Notes: a model not told the origin generated them from the sequence alone. Numbered from the stretch's first letter, positions 1 to 7,422 are shown. The stretch is DNA of 64,000 nt from Mediterraneibacter gnavus ATCC 29149 (GCF_008121495.1 NZ_CP043051.1:2685001-2749000), one strand, 5' to 3'. Numbers and translations are program-made.

Positions 1-1
1 C

Positions 2-112
2 AAGCTGACACTTCATAAACTGGATACGATTTTGAATGGAGACCTGGATGAAGTAATTGACAGTCTGATCGCAGCGGATCAAAGCGCAAAATTGGCCAAT
101 ATGAATGAATAG
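2..112 (+). CDS. C-terminal end of an unknown protein (cut by window edge)
   Basis: An open frame enters from the left edge and stops with TAG at 110-112, giving 36 residues that end in KLANMNE. The tail is acidic and helical-looking ([15 protein letters not shown]) with no motif I recognise. A strong intrinsic terminator begins 17 bases after the stop, which supports this being the true end of a transcribed gene. The rest of the gene lies outside the window, so no function can be given. Confidence 0.6.
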   Translation, partial: KLTLHKLDTILNGDLDEVIDSLIAADQSAKLANMNE

Positions 113-128
113 AATATAAAAAAGAAAT

Positions 129-174
129 AGAAATCGGTATACAGAATGAAAATGTAGCCGATTTCTGTTTTTTT
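129..174 (+). terminator. Intrinsic terminator after the edge gene
   Basis: A 9-bp perfect stem (AGAAATCGG at 129-137 with CCGATTTCT at 158-166) is followed directly by TG and a run of seven T. It ends the partial gene at the left edge. The next open frame begins only 20 bases beyond the T-run. Confidence 0.85.
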
Positions 175-193
175 CTCTACGGTAATACTATTT

Positions 194-715
194 TTGGCGG
201 ACTTATCGTCCATTGTGTCAACTGTAATTTTTTTCAATAACAGTTTCCACTACATCATCAAAAACCAATCTGTTAAAAAGAAACTGGAGAACAATGAAAC
301 TTTGTCAGAGAAGGAACTTATGCTGCTTATCATTCTTCCACTTGCAAAGAAAGGCAAAGAAGTGAAGCAGAAAGTGATTGAGCAAGTAGTAGATTTGGCG
401 AAACAGATTGAAGATGAAAACACACAGGTATTTGTTATCACTGGTATTTTGGTGAGCAGTGATAAATTTATAGACAGAGACTATGCGAAGTCAGTAAGGA
501 GGTATTTGAGCATGACGAAAGTATTCCAGAGTTTAGAAGAAGAGAAATTAGAGGCTGTAAATATTGCCAAACGAAATGAACGGCATGATACTAATGTAGA
601 GATTGCTAAGAGCCTGCTTCGTGACGGAATAGATACAGTAGTCATTATGAGAGCAACAGGCTTTTCAAAAGAACAGATTGAAGAAATCCGTAACAATATG
701 TTGACAACAAAATAG
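194..715 (+). pseudogene. C-terminal fragment of an Rpn/PD-(D/E)XK transposase-like protein
   Basis: The 173-residue frame resembles the C-terminal half of Rpn (recombination-promoting nuclease/putative transposase) proteins. Typical elements are the block LSEKELMLLIILPLAKKGKE at about 38-57, a helical region with the ILVSSDKFIDRDYAK segment, and a terminal repeat-like helix pair (IAKSLLRDGIDTVVIMRATG, then FSKEQIEEIR). The N-terminal PD-(D/E)XK nuclease half that normally precedes this is absent. The first usable start is a TTG at 194 with no ribosome-binding site, placed just after a terminator. This looks like a truncated remnant left by deletion. Family assignment is from remembered sequence pattern; it could still be expressed as a short protein. 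Confidence 0.6.
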
Positions 716-726
716 GGTATCAGAAC

Positions 727-765
727 AGGCTGTCATTTACCGAGAGGTATCTGGCAGTCTTTTTG
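727..765 (+). terminator. Intrinsic terminator after the Rpn fragment
   Basis: A 9-bp stem (AGGCTGTCA at 727-735 with TGGCAGTCT at 752-760, including two G-T pairs) runs into TTTTTG. It lies 9 bases after the stop of the Rpn-like fragment and is probably that gene's original terminator. Confidence 0.75.
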
Positions 766-777
766 TATACTTAGCTT

Positions 778-1020
778 TTGGAAGGTGTATTGGGGTGGCT
801 CTGTGTTTGTCCAGACCTTGATATTGTATTCGTGGTGTATGATTGGTATCCAAGTAAGAATGAAAAGTTATTATATCAAACAGCTTTTCATGTGAAGAAT
901 GGTGCAGTTAAAGTGGTAGGTGCTTCTGAAGCTGAGAAGCTGTACAAAGAGTATCACGAAAAGTATCCGTATGACATGGAAGAAGTTGAACGTTGGCTAC
1001 GAGACTTGTATGAAAACTAA
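778..1020 (+). CDS. Short hypothetical protein, possibly a gene remnant
   Basis: This is an 80-residue frame whose only upstream start is TTG at 778, immediately after a terminator and without a ribosome-binding site. Its composition looks protein-like: a hydrophobic beta-rich N-terminus (DLDIVFVVYDWYPS) and a charged helical C-terminus (EAEKLYKEYHEKYPYDMEEV). I do not recognise a family. Lack of initiation signals suggests the C-terminal remnant of a larger gene, like its upstream neighbour. A terminator hairpin follows at 1043. Confidence 0.35.
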   Translation: MEGVLGWLCVCPDLDIVFVVYDWYPSKNEKLLYQTAFHVKNGAVKVVGASEAEKLYKEYHEKYPYDMEEVERWLRDLYEN

Positions 1021-1042
1021 TACTTTGATAGGGGATATCCGA

Positions 1043-1070
1043 GGCAGGACTTGTTCCTGCCGATATTTTT
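1043..1070 (+). terminator. Terminator hairpin between convergent frames
   Basis: A 7-bp stem (GGCAGGA at 1043-1049 with TCCTGCC at 1055-1061) with a 5-base loop is followed by GATATTTTTA. It lies between the plus-strand short ORF ending at 1020 and the minus-strand Xre gene ending at 1069. The T-run is modest and slightly displaced. Confidence 0.6.
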
Positions 1071-1398
1071 ATGATTCGCTCAGACCGTCAAGATATGCTT
1101 GAAGGCGTTCCTGCTTATTCTTGGTTAAAGCCCTGTATTTGTTAATCAGTTCATCCTCTTCTGGTGTCAGATTTTCATTTTGCAGTGGATATAATTCAAA
1201 GTCAAAAAAATCTGATAATGTGATATTTAATCCTTTGCAAAGTTTTTCAAGAGTTGCGATTGTAGGGCAGGTACGTCTGTGAATGATGTTGTTCAAACTG
1301 GAGTAGGGGATATCCGCTTCTTTCGCCAGACGGTACATAGAAAAATGCTTTGTTTTACGGATATAGCCAATACGCTCAAATACTTTATCTTCAATCAT
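1069..1398 (-). CDS. Xre-family helix-turn-helix transcriptional regulator
   Basis: This is a small Cro/CI-type DNA-binding protein. A helix-turn-helix fills residues ~5-65 (MYRLAKEADIPYSSLNNIIH, then a scaffold helix TIATLEKLCKGLNITLSDFF), followed by a short charged tail, TPEEDELINKYRALTKNKQE. A GTG at 1410 would add four residues, but the sequence AAAGTGAG sits 7 bases before the ATG at 1398, so I take that ATG (109 residues). The type is common on mobile elements and in accessory regions. An inverted repeat flanking the likely promoter (1400-1451) suggests autorepression. Target genes are unknown; the RHH gene and orphan promoter upstream are candidates. Confidence 0.85.
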   Translation of the reverse strand: MIEDKVFERIGYIRKTKHFSMYRLAKEADIPYSSLNNIIHRRTCPTIATLEKLCKGLNITLSDFFDFELYPLQNENLTPEEDELINKYRALTKNKQERLQAYLDGLSES

Positions 1399-1399
1399 G

Positions 1400-1451
1400 T
1401 TATTACTCACTTTCGTTAGGATATTATCAGTATAATAAAAAAGAGTAATAA
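1400..1451. promoter_or_regulatory. Candidate Xre operator (9-bp inverted repeat)
   Basis: TTATTACTC at 1400-1408 and GAGTAATAA at 1443-1451 form a perfect 9-bp inverted repeat separated by 34 bases. The repeat brackets the region where the Xre promoter must lie (TATACT and GATAAT-like elements on the minus strand) and overlaps its translation start. Two half-sites around a promoter fit a repressor loop or autoregulation. Assignment to this regulator is inference. Confidence 0.4.
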
Positions 1452-1478
1452 AAATCAGATATTAAAATGAGTTATATA

Positions 1479-1508
1479 TTGACTAATATATCAGAAGTGA
1501 GCTATACT
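1479..1508 (+). promoter_or_regulatory. Sigma-A promoter with no obvious gene
   Basis: TTGACT at 1479-1484 and TATACT at 1503-1508 are separated by 18 bases. The promoter reads rightwards, away from the Xre gene, but no plus-strand gene with a ribosome-binding site follows before the minus-strand RHH gene. It could make an antisense RNA to that gene, or it may be left over from a lost gene. Confidence 0.5.
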
Positions 1509-1600
1509 CTTTAGAGAAACATGACCAGATGCTGAAAAAAAGAAAAAGACATAGCGTATTATCAGCAATGCCTTTTTAACAAGAAGTTTGATTATTGGTT

Positions 1601-1768
1601 TTATTCTGGTTCCATGTTGTCCAATGCGCATTCGATGCATTGAATAACTACTTTGTTAAAAGAAAGATTGTTTTTATTAGCGAGTGCTTGAACTTTGTCT
1701 ATGAGATCCTTTGGTAATCGAAGTGACTTGTTTTCGTACTCAGTAGCTTCTTTTTTTAATTTAAACAT
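1601..1768 (-). CDS. Small ribbon-helix-helix (CopG/Arc-type) protein
   Basis: This 55-residue protein begins at an ATG (minus strand, 1768) with the ribosome-binding site AAGGTGG about 8 bases upstream. The pattern is that of a ribbon-helix-helix DNA-binding protein: a short beta segment (NKSLRLP), helix 1 (KDLIDKVQALANKNN), and helix 2 starting LSFNKVVIQCIECAL. Such proteins act as dimeric repressors, often as antitoxins or plasmid/mobile-element regulators. No toxin-like partner is evident next to it. It lies between the Xre gene and a surface-protein gene, both probably accessory. Confidence 0.75.
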   Translation of the reverse strand: MFKLKKEATEYENKSLRLPKDLIDKVQALANKNNLSFNKVVIQCIECALDNMEPE

Positions 1769-1867
1769 ACAATACCACCTTTCATAGTATCTATTGTATT
1801 TTAGAAGTCAATGTGTTAATATATTTAAGATATAATATATTTTATATTATAAAAAATAAGAAAAAAC

Positions 1868-2530
1868 ATGAGAAGGAAAAGTTTATGGAAAAACCTGATG
1901 CTTGCAACAGCACTGACAGTTGTATTGGGGACTGCACCAGTGACGGCGTTTGCAGCAGATGTAGATTCAACAGTGACAGAGGCAGAGCAGACAACACCGC
2001 AGGCAGACACAACTGTCAAGGAAGAAGTTGCTGAACCAGAAGTAAAGGCTATTACGGTAGACGTAACAACAAGTTCTACGACATTCGATGGTACTCAGGA
2101 TATCGTAATCACATACACAGTAAATGGTGTGCAGGATGGTTTTGAACCATATCAGGATATTCCGTGGTTTGATGGGCATCCACAGGATGTTATCGAGGAG
2201 AATGTTTCAGATACGGTATACAAATTTACAATTACAAAGGCTGCACAGCAGGCTTGTATAGAGAGAAATAATGCAACTGATGGACAGATATTTGTATTCG
2301 ATTCTAAGTATTCTACAGGTTCAGTAGATTTCCCAACAGTCACACTGACATACACAATAGGAGATAACGGCGGAGACAACGGAAATAGCAACACAAACAA
2401 CCAGACAACAGCAAAACCAAAAACAACTTCTCCAAAGACAGGAGATGCAACAGCTACACTTCCAGTAGCAGGAACAGGTCTTGCTTCACTTGGAGTTGCT
2501 CTGGCTACTGTATTGAGAAAGCGTAAATAA
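1868..2530 (+). CDS. Secreted surface protein with sorting-type C-terminus
   Basis: This 220-residue protein has a clear signal peptide (basic RRKSLWKN, hydrophobic LMLATALTVVLG, cleavage near TAFAA-D). A Thr/Glu-rich linker follows, then one beta-rich domain at about 60-165 (VDVTTSSTTFDGTQDIVITY ... VTLTYTIGD) and a low-complexity Asn/Thr/Lys spacer. The C-terminus has SPKTGD, a hydrophobic stretch starting LPVAGTG, and a basic RKRK tail, as in sortase-anchored proteins of Lachnospiraceae. No ribosome-binding site of quality precedes the ATG at 1868; upstream DNA is very A/T-rich. It is likely cell-surface attached. The ligand or role cannot be read from sequence, and no sortase gene lies in the window. 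Confidence 0.75.
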   Translation: MRRKSLWKNLMLATALTVVLGTAPVTAFAADVDSTVTEAEQTTPQADTTVKEEVAEPEVKAITVDVTTSSTTFDGTQDIVITYTVNGVQDGFEPYQDIPWFDGHPQDVIEENVSDTVYKFTITKAAQQACIERNNATDGQIFVFDSKYSTGSVDFPTVTLTYTIGDNGGDNGNSNTNNQTTAKPKTTSPKTGDATATLPVAGTGLASLGVALATVLRKRK

Positions 2531-2550
2531 TTTCAATAAAATCTTAACGA

Positions 2551-2594
2551 AGACCTTTACTACAAACATGTGGTGAAGGTTTTCTTCATTTTCT
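2551..2594 (+). terminator. Terminator of the surface-protein gene
   Basis: GAAGACCTTTACTACA and TGTGGTGAAGGTTTTC form a stem of about 13 bp, including G-T pairs, with a 4-base loop. It is followed by TTCATTTTCTTC. It begins about 20 bases after the surface-protein stop. Confidence 0.75.
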
Positions 2595-2700
2595 TCAGAT
2601 TCTGTAATTCCTCAAGATTAGAAATTTCCTTCAGATTCAATTTCGTTTTATTGATATGATTTTAAACTATTATAAATAAAAAGTGGAAAGAAGGTGTTAC

Positions 2701-2889
2701 ATGATGTGAAAGACAGGAGACGTAGCCAAGCAGTTGAGAATATCAGAGAATACAGTGAGAGACTATGTCGATCGAGGCTGGCTCGCCTGCACGATTACTC
2801 CTACAGGCAGACGTCTTTTCGATGAAGAGGACATTGAAGTATTCAAGAAGAACTATTACAGAAAGAAGACAGGAGAAAATGAGCAATGA
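2701..2889 (+). pseudogene. MerR-like HTH mini-protein interrupted at codon 3
   Basis: A good ribosome-binding site (GAAGGTG) precedes ATG ATG TGA, and the frame then stays open for 60 codons to TGA at 2887. After the stop it reads KTGDVAKQLRISENTVRDYV, then DRGWL and a wing-like TGRRLFDEEDIEVFKK. This is the helix-turn-helix domain of MerR-like or excisionase-like proteins. The stop at 2707-2709 should block translation. GTG at 2706 is in another frame, and the first in-frame alternative is a TTG inside helix 1. A single base change from CGA would explain it; a sequencing error is also possible. Confidence 0.75.
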
Positions 2890-2911
2890 GATATAAAAGA
2901 GTCATCCTTTT

Positions 2912-2940
2912 TTGCGTTTCCCAAAAGAATATGCTATACT
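2912..2940 (+). promoter_or_regulatory. Sigma-A promoter of the DUF2156 gene
   Basis: TTGCGT at 2912-2917 and TATACT at 2935-2940 are separated by 17 bases, with an extended -10 TG at 2932-2933. It lies about 55 bases before the start codon at 2994 and probably also serves the downstream aminotransferase cluster. Confidence 0.75.
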
Positions 2941-2993
2941 AACAAGATATCAGCGACATACTATGGAATAAACAAATTTAGAAAGAGGATATT

Positions 2994-3896
2994 ATGGAAG
3001 AAATTATTTTTAGAAGACCGGCACTGGAAGATCAGGAGCTGATCCGTTCTTATTTTGACAAGGCACCAAGTAGAAGCTGTGAGAGGACATTTGTAGATGT
3101 GTTTTTGTGGGCTCGCCACTATGATGTGACATTTGCGGTCATAGAGGATACACTGGTGTTCCGTGACGGAGGGGCAGATCCGGGCTTTGCTTATCCCGCA
3201 GGGGAAGAGGTTTGTGTGAAAAGAGCGCTGGAATTTTTGATGAAGTATAGTGAAGAACAGGGGTATCCGTTTAAACTGTACAACGTGACAGCGGAGAATT
3301 TTGCACAGATAGAAGCGTGGTTTCCGGGTGAGTTTGAATTAGAATATGACAGAGATCAGGCAGATTATGTGTATGAGTCTGAAAAACTGGCGACTCTGGC
3401 AGGAAAGAAGCTGCACGGAAAGCGAAATCATATTAACAAATTTCAGAAGCTTTATCCAAACTGGAGCTATGAACCATTGAATGATGAAAATATGGAAGAG
3501 TGCTTTCAGATGGCGTTGAAGTGGAGAAACCAGAACGGATGTGAGGAAGATCCGGGCAAAAATGCGGAGATGTGTGTTGCATTAAATGCACTGAGACTTT
3601 ATAAAGAACTGGATCAGCGAGGCGGAGTGCTTCGTGTGGATGGACAGGTTGTTGCATTTACGATTGGAGAAGAGCTCTGCGAAGATACATTTGTCGTGCA
3701 TATTGAAAAGGCGTTTGCTGATATTGACGGAGCATATCCGATGATCAATCAGCAGTTCGTACAGCATGAATGTACCGGGTATCAGTATGTGAACCGGGAG
3801 GATGATGCCGGTTCAGAAGGCTTGAGAAAAGCAAAATTATCATATCGTCCGGCATTTCTGGTAGAAAAAGGAATCCTGACGAGAAAGAATGCGTAG
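2994..3896 (+). CDS. DUF2156 domain protein (GNAT-fold, acyl/aminoacyl-transferase-like)
   Basis: This 300-residue soluble protein resembles the DUF2156 family, which shares its double-GNAT-type fold with the catalytic domain of phosphatidylglycerol lysyltransferases. Visible features are the early motif FVDVFLWARHYDVTFAVIED, the central GKKLHGKRNHINKFQKLYP typical of the family (about 137-155), and the C-terminal strand-helix set QYVNREDDAGSEGLRKAKLS with YRPAFLVEK. It lacks the membrane domain of MprF, so the substrate is unknown. The start ATG has AGAAAGAGG upstream. It stands 27 bases before the aminotransferase gene, so the two are likely cotranscribed. Confidence 0.8.
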   Translation: MEEIIFRRPALEDQELIRSYFDKAPSRSCERTFVDVFLWARHYDVTFAVIEDTLVFRDGGADPGFAYPAGEEVCVKRALEFLMKYSEEQGYPFKLYNVTAENFAQIEAWFPGEFELEYDRDQADYVYESEKLATLAGKKLHGKRNHINKFQKLYPNWSYEPLNDENMEECFQMALKWRNQNGCEEDPGKNAEMCVALNALRLYKELDQRGGVLRVDGQVVAFTIGEELCEDTFVVHIEKAFADIDGAYPMINQQFVQHECTGYQYVNREDDAGSEGLRKAKLSYRPAFLVEKGILTRKNA

Positions 3897-3923
3897 GTCA
3901 GTAAAAGAAAACGGGGTGGTATC

Positions 3924-5141
3924 ATGATTTCAAAGAAAATGGAGCAAATGGTGGCGAACAGTTCAGCAATCCGGGCAATGTTCGAAGAAGGAAACAAAAT
4001 GGCAGAAAAATACGGGGCGGAGAATGTCTATGATTTCAGCCTCGGAAATCCTAATGTGCCGGCGCCGAAGGCAGTGAAAGAAGCAATCGTTTCCATTCTG
4101 GAGTCAGAGGATCCTGTACGTCTGCACGGCTACACAAACAGCAATGCCGGGTATGCGGATGTAAGACAGGCAGTTGCGGATTCGCTTAACGCGCGTTTTG
4201 GCACGGGATTTTCAGAACACAATATTACGATGACTGTGGGAGCTGCAGGTGGATTGAATGTCATTTTAAAAGCGCTGTTGAATCCGGGAGATGAGGTGAT
4301 TACATTTGCTCCGTATTTCGGAGAGTACAGAAGCTACGTCAGCAATTTTGACGGAGTACTGGTAGAGATTTCCCCGGATACAGAGACATTTCAGCCAAGA
4401 CTGAAAGAATTTGAGGAAAAAATCACGGAAAAGACAAAAGCTGTGATTGTGAATACACCGAACAATCCGACCGGAGTGATCTATTCTGAAGAGACCATAC
4501 AAAGGATGGCAGCGATTCTGAATGCAAAACAGCAGGAATTTGGAACGGATATCTATCTGATCTCAGATGAGCCGTATCGTGAACTTGCCTATGACAAAAC
4601 AGAAGTACCGTATCTGACAAAATATTACGACAATACGGTGGTCGGTTATTCATTCAGTAAATCATTGTCTCTTCCGGGAGAGCGGATCGGATATCTGGTA
4701 ATTCCGGATGAGGCGGCGGACAGTGAAATGCTGATACGGGCAGCGAACGTGGCGACCCGGATCCTCGGATTCGTAAATGCACCGACACTGCAGCAGAAGC
4801 TTGTAAAATACTGCCTGGAAGAAAAAACGGACATTTCGTATTATGACAGGAATCGAGAGGTATTGTATCAGGGGCTTCGCAATCTGGGATTTTCGTGTAT
4901 CAAGCCGGAAGGAGCGTTTTATCTGTTCATGAAGTCTCCGGTTGCAGATGAAAAGCAGTTCTGTGAAGCAGCGAAGAAGTATCATATTCTGATTGTTCCG
5001 GGAAGCTCATTTGCCTGCCCGGGATATGTCAGACTGGCATATTGTGTATCTTATGAGACGATCATAAATTCTCTGCCGGAATTTGCAAAGCTGGCAGCAG
5101 AGTACAAGGAGGGTAAGGATGAATCAGGCAATTTTAGATAA
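3924..5141 (+). CDS. Class I/II PLP-dependent aminotransferase
   Basis: This 405-residue fold-type I aminotransferase of the AspB/aspartate aminotransferase group has the N-terminal substrate motif FSLGNPNVPAPKAVKEAI, the NTPNNPTGVIY loop holding cofactor-binding Asn, the SDEPYRE Asp/Tyr pair, and the Schiff-base lysine in SFSKSLSLPGERIGY (Lys246). The C-terminal Arg for the substrate carboxylate fits CPGYVRLAYC. Specificity among aspartate, alanine and aromatic amino acids cannot be decided. A GGGGTGG-type ribosome-binding site precedes the ATG. Its end overlaps the next aminotransferase gene by 23 bases, which implies translational coupling. Confidence 0.88.
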   Translation: MISKKMEQMVANSSAIRAMFEEGNKMAEKYGAENVYDFSLGNPNVPAPKAVKEAIVSILESEDPVRLHGYTNSNAGYADVRQAVADSLNARFGTGFSEHNITMTVGAAGGLNVILKALLNPGDEVITFAPYFGEYRSYVSNFDGVLVEISPDTETFQPRLKEFEEKITEKTKAVIVNTPNNPTGVIYSEETIQRMAAILNAKQQEFGTDIYLISDEPYRELAYDKTEVPYLTKYYDNTVVGYSFSKSLSLPGERIGYLVIPDEAADSEMLIRAANVATRILGFVNAPTLQQKLVKYCLEEKTDISYYDRNREVLYQGLRNLGFSCIKPEGAFYLFMKSPVADEKQFCEAAKKYHILIVPGSSFACPGYVRLAYCVSYETIINSLPEFAKLAAEYKEGKDESGNFR

Positions 5142-6201
5142 GATTCGAAAAGTAGAGCCGTATGTGCCCGGAGAACAGCCGAAAGAGCGTGTGATCAAGC
5201 TCAATACCAATGAGAATCCGTATCCGCCGGCGCCGGGAGTTGCGAAGGTATTAAAAGAGATGGATGCGGACAGTCTTCGCCTGTATCCGGATCCGGCAGC
5301 AGATATCCTGGTGGAAGAACTGTCCAGGTTTTATCGTGTCGGGAAGGAGCAGATTTTTGTAGGCGTTGGCTCAGATGATGTGCTTTCGATGTGCTTTCTG
5401 ACCTTTTTTAACTCGGACAAACCGATTCTGTTTCCGGATATTACTTATTCTTTTTATAAAGTATGGGCGCAGTTATACAGAATCCCGTATCGCTGCCCGA
5501 AGCTGGATGAGCAGTTTTGTCTGGTAAAAGAAGATTACTATGCAGAGAACGGAGGGATTATTTTCCCGAATCCGAATGCACCGACAGCGATTTATGAGGA
5601 TCTGGATTTCATCGAGGATATTTTGCGTCACAATCCGGACTCTGTAGTGATCGTGGACGAGGCTTACATTGATTTTGCAGGAAAATCTGCGCTGGAGCTG
5701 ATTGACCGCTATGAGAATCTTTTGGTTGTGCAGACGTTTTCAAAGTCCAGATCCATGGCAGGGATGCGGATCGGATTTGCAATCGGAAATCCGGAGCTGA
5801 TCGGATATCTAAACGATGCCAAATATTCATTCAACTCCTACACAATGAATCAGGCGGCTCTGCTCTGCGGAGCGCAGAGTGTGAAGGAGGAAACGTATTT
5901 TTACGAATGTGTAGACCGGATCGTAGAGACAAGAGAATGGGCAAAACAAGAGCTTGCAGAGCTTGGATTTACATATACAGATTCCAGAGCGAACTTTCTG
6001 TTTGTCACACATCCGGAATTTGAGGCATCTGAACTGTTTGAGGCCCTAAAACGGGAGAAAATCTATGTGAGATACTGGAACAGCGAGAGAATCCGTCAGT
6101 ATTTGAGAATTACAGTAGGCACCAGACAAGAAATGGAGAGTCTGCTGGAATTTTTGAAAAAATATAGTAGGGAAAGAGGAAAAGGTAAAAAAGAATGTTA
6201 A
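5119..6201 (+). CDS. hisC: HisC-like histidinol-phosphate aminotransferase
   Basis: It is predicted to convert imidazole-acetol phosphate and glutamate to histidinol phosphate. The 360-residue protein starts at the ATG at 5119, preceded by AAGGAGGG; a longer upstream frame lacks such a site. Motifs are the HisC-type N-terminus KLNTNENPYPPAP, GVGSDDVLSM, NPNAPTA, VDEAYIDFAG, and the PLP lysine in TFSKSRSMAGMRIGF (Lys209). No other histidine gene is nearby, so HisC could instead serve aromatic amino acids or a related phosphorylated substrate (CobD-like enzymes look similar). It overlaps both neighbours and sits in a tight three-gene group with the upstream aminotransferase and the DUF368 gene. 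Confidence 0.83.
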   Translation: MNQAILDKIRKVEPYVPGEQPKERVIKLNTNENPYPPAPGVAKVLKEMDADSLRLYPDPAADILVEELSRFYRVGKEQIFVGVGSDDVLSMCFLTFFNSDKPILFPDITYSFYKVWAQLYRIPYRCPKLDEQFCLVKEDYYAENGGIIFPNPNAPTAIYEDLDFIEDILRHNPDSVVIVDEAYIDFAGKSALELIDRYENLLVVQTFSKSRSMAGMRIGFAIGNPELIGYLNDAKYSFNSYTMNQAALLCGAQSVKEETYFYECVDRIVETREWAKQELAELGFTYTDSRANFLFVTHPEFEASELFEALKREKIYVRYWNSERIRQYLRITVGTRQEMESLLEFLKKYSRERGKGKKEC

Positions 6202-7043
6202 AACAGATTTTACAGGGAATGGTAGTTGGAATTGCAAATATCATTCCGGGTGTCAGTGGTGGAACAATGATGGTGGCAATGGGATTATATGATCATCTGA
6301 TCCATGCAATCACACATTTAAAAAGTGAATTCAAAAAAAGTATGAAACTTCTGATTCCGATCTTTTTAGGAGCCGGAATCGCCATTGTTGTGTTGTCCCG
6401 TCTTTTTGAATATTTACTGGAGGTGTATCCGATTCCGACCAATTTTGCGTTTTGCGGTTTGATCGCCGGAAGCCTTCCGTTTATTTTTAAGAAAGTCAAA
6501 GGACATTCTGTGACAGTCGGAAAGATCATTCCGTTTTTGATCTTCTTTGGAATCGTGATCACAATGGCACTTTTAGGAGAGACAAATGGTGCTGCCGCGG
6601 ATGTGAGCTTTGGGGTTGTCAATGTGATCAAATTATTCCTGGTAGGTGTTGTTGCGGCTGCGACAATGGTAGTGCCGGGGGTGAGCGGATCGATGATGCT
6701 GATGCTGCTCGGATATTATGATACGATTTTGAAAACGATCAATCAGTTTATCGATGCACTGATCGCATTTGATGTCCAGAAGATCCTGGTGCAGTGTGGA
6801 ATTCTGATTCCGTTTGGAATCGGCGTTGTGATCGGAATCTTTCTGATTGCAAAGCTGATCGAGTTTATCTTTATGAAAGCGGAAATCCATGCATATTATG
6901 CGATCATCGGTCTGATTCTGGCATCTCCGATCGCAATTTTGTTAAAAGCAGACTGGAGCGGACTCTCTGTATTGACGATAGTAGTCGGAATCGTGACATT
7001 TTGTCTCGGATGGTTTACAGCAAGTAAGCTTGGCGGAGAATAA
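6195..7043 (+). CDS. DUF368 membrane protein, candidate undecaprenyl-phosphate translocase
   Basis: This 282-residue integral membrane protein has about eight hydrophobic segments. Two related motifs, IIPGVSGGTMM near residue 16 and VVPGVSGSMMLM near 160, mark an internal duplication typical of DUF368. Members of this family (PopT) have been reported to recycle undecaprenyl phosphate across the membrane for cell-wall synthesis; applying this here is by family only. The ATG overlaps the end of hisC by 7 bases, with GGAAAAGG as ribosome-binding site. A strong terminator follows, so it closes the operon. The link to aminotransferases may be only shared transcription. Confidence 0.85.
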   Translation: MLKQILQGMVVGIANIIPGVSGGTMMVAMGLYDHLIHAITHLKSEFKKSMKLLIPIFLGAGIAIVVLSRLFEYLLEVYPIPTNFAFCGLIAGSLPFIFKKVKGHSVTVGKIIPFLIFFGIVITMALLGETNGAAADVSFGVVNVIKLFLVGVVAAATMVVPGVSGSMMLMLLGYYDTILKTINQFIDALIAFDVQKILVQCGILIPFGIGVVIGIFLIAKLIEFIFMKAEIHAYYAIIGLILASPIAILLKADWSGLSVLTIVVGIVTFCLGWFTASKLGGE

Positions 7044-7056
7044 AAATTAAAAAAGA

Positions 7057-7099
7057 AAGGGAAGAATGCGCAATTTATTTTGGCATCCTTCCCTTTTTT
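7057..7099. terminator. Bidirectional terminator between DUF368 and Xre genes
   Basis: GGGAAGAATGC (7059-7069) pairs with GCATCCTTCCC (7083-7093), with A-rich sequence before and TTTTTT after. This makes it functional in both directions. Its right arm lies inside the last codons of the minus-strand Xre gene, whose stop is at 7075-7077. Confidence 0.85.
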
Positions 7100-7422
7100 G
7101 TATCCTGATCTTGTAGAAATTCGGTGTATTCGAAAAGCTGTTGTCTGGAATCCGAAGACAGATTCAGATACGCACAGAGCAGACGGTATTCGGAAGAATC
7201 CGGCGGAACAGAAATACCGTTGGTTTCAGAGCCTGTGAGCAGATAATCAACCGATACGTGAAAATAGTCTGCAATCTGAAGCAAACGTTCGTAGTCCGGC
7301 TGCGTTCCTTTTGTCTCATATCCCGCGATTGTGGAGCGGGTAAGTTTTAAGTGAGAAGCCAGCTGGTTCTGGGTGACATGATTTTGTTCTCTTAATTCTT
7401 TTAATGTAGATGAAAACTTCAT
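7075..7422 (-). CDS. Xre-family transcriptional regulator
   Basis: This 115-residue protein has an N-terminal Cro/CI helix-turn-helix (STLKELREQNHVTQNQLASH, then LTRSTIAGYETKGTQPDYER and the scaffold helix LLQIADYFHVSVDYLLTG) and a short acidic C-terminal helix region. The ATG at 7422 is chosen because AGGAGGT lies 4 bases before it; the frame extends further upstream without a signal. It is divergent from a membrane-anchored protein gene, with two AAAAAGTGAC repeats in the shared control region, and probably regulates itself and that gene. The ligand is unknown. Confidence 0.88.
   Translation of the reverse strand: MKFSSTLKELREQNHVTQNQLASHLKLTRSTIAGYETKGTQPDYERLLQIADYFHVSVDYLLTGSETNGISVPPDSSEYRLLCAYLNLSSDSRQQLFEYTEFLQDQDTKKGRMPK

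Noticed and set aside
2707-2709. TGA read as selenocysteine in the HTH mini-gene
   Set aside because: Position 3 of a helix-turn-helix protein has no reason for selenocysteine, and no suitable downstream stem was seen.
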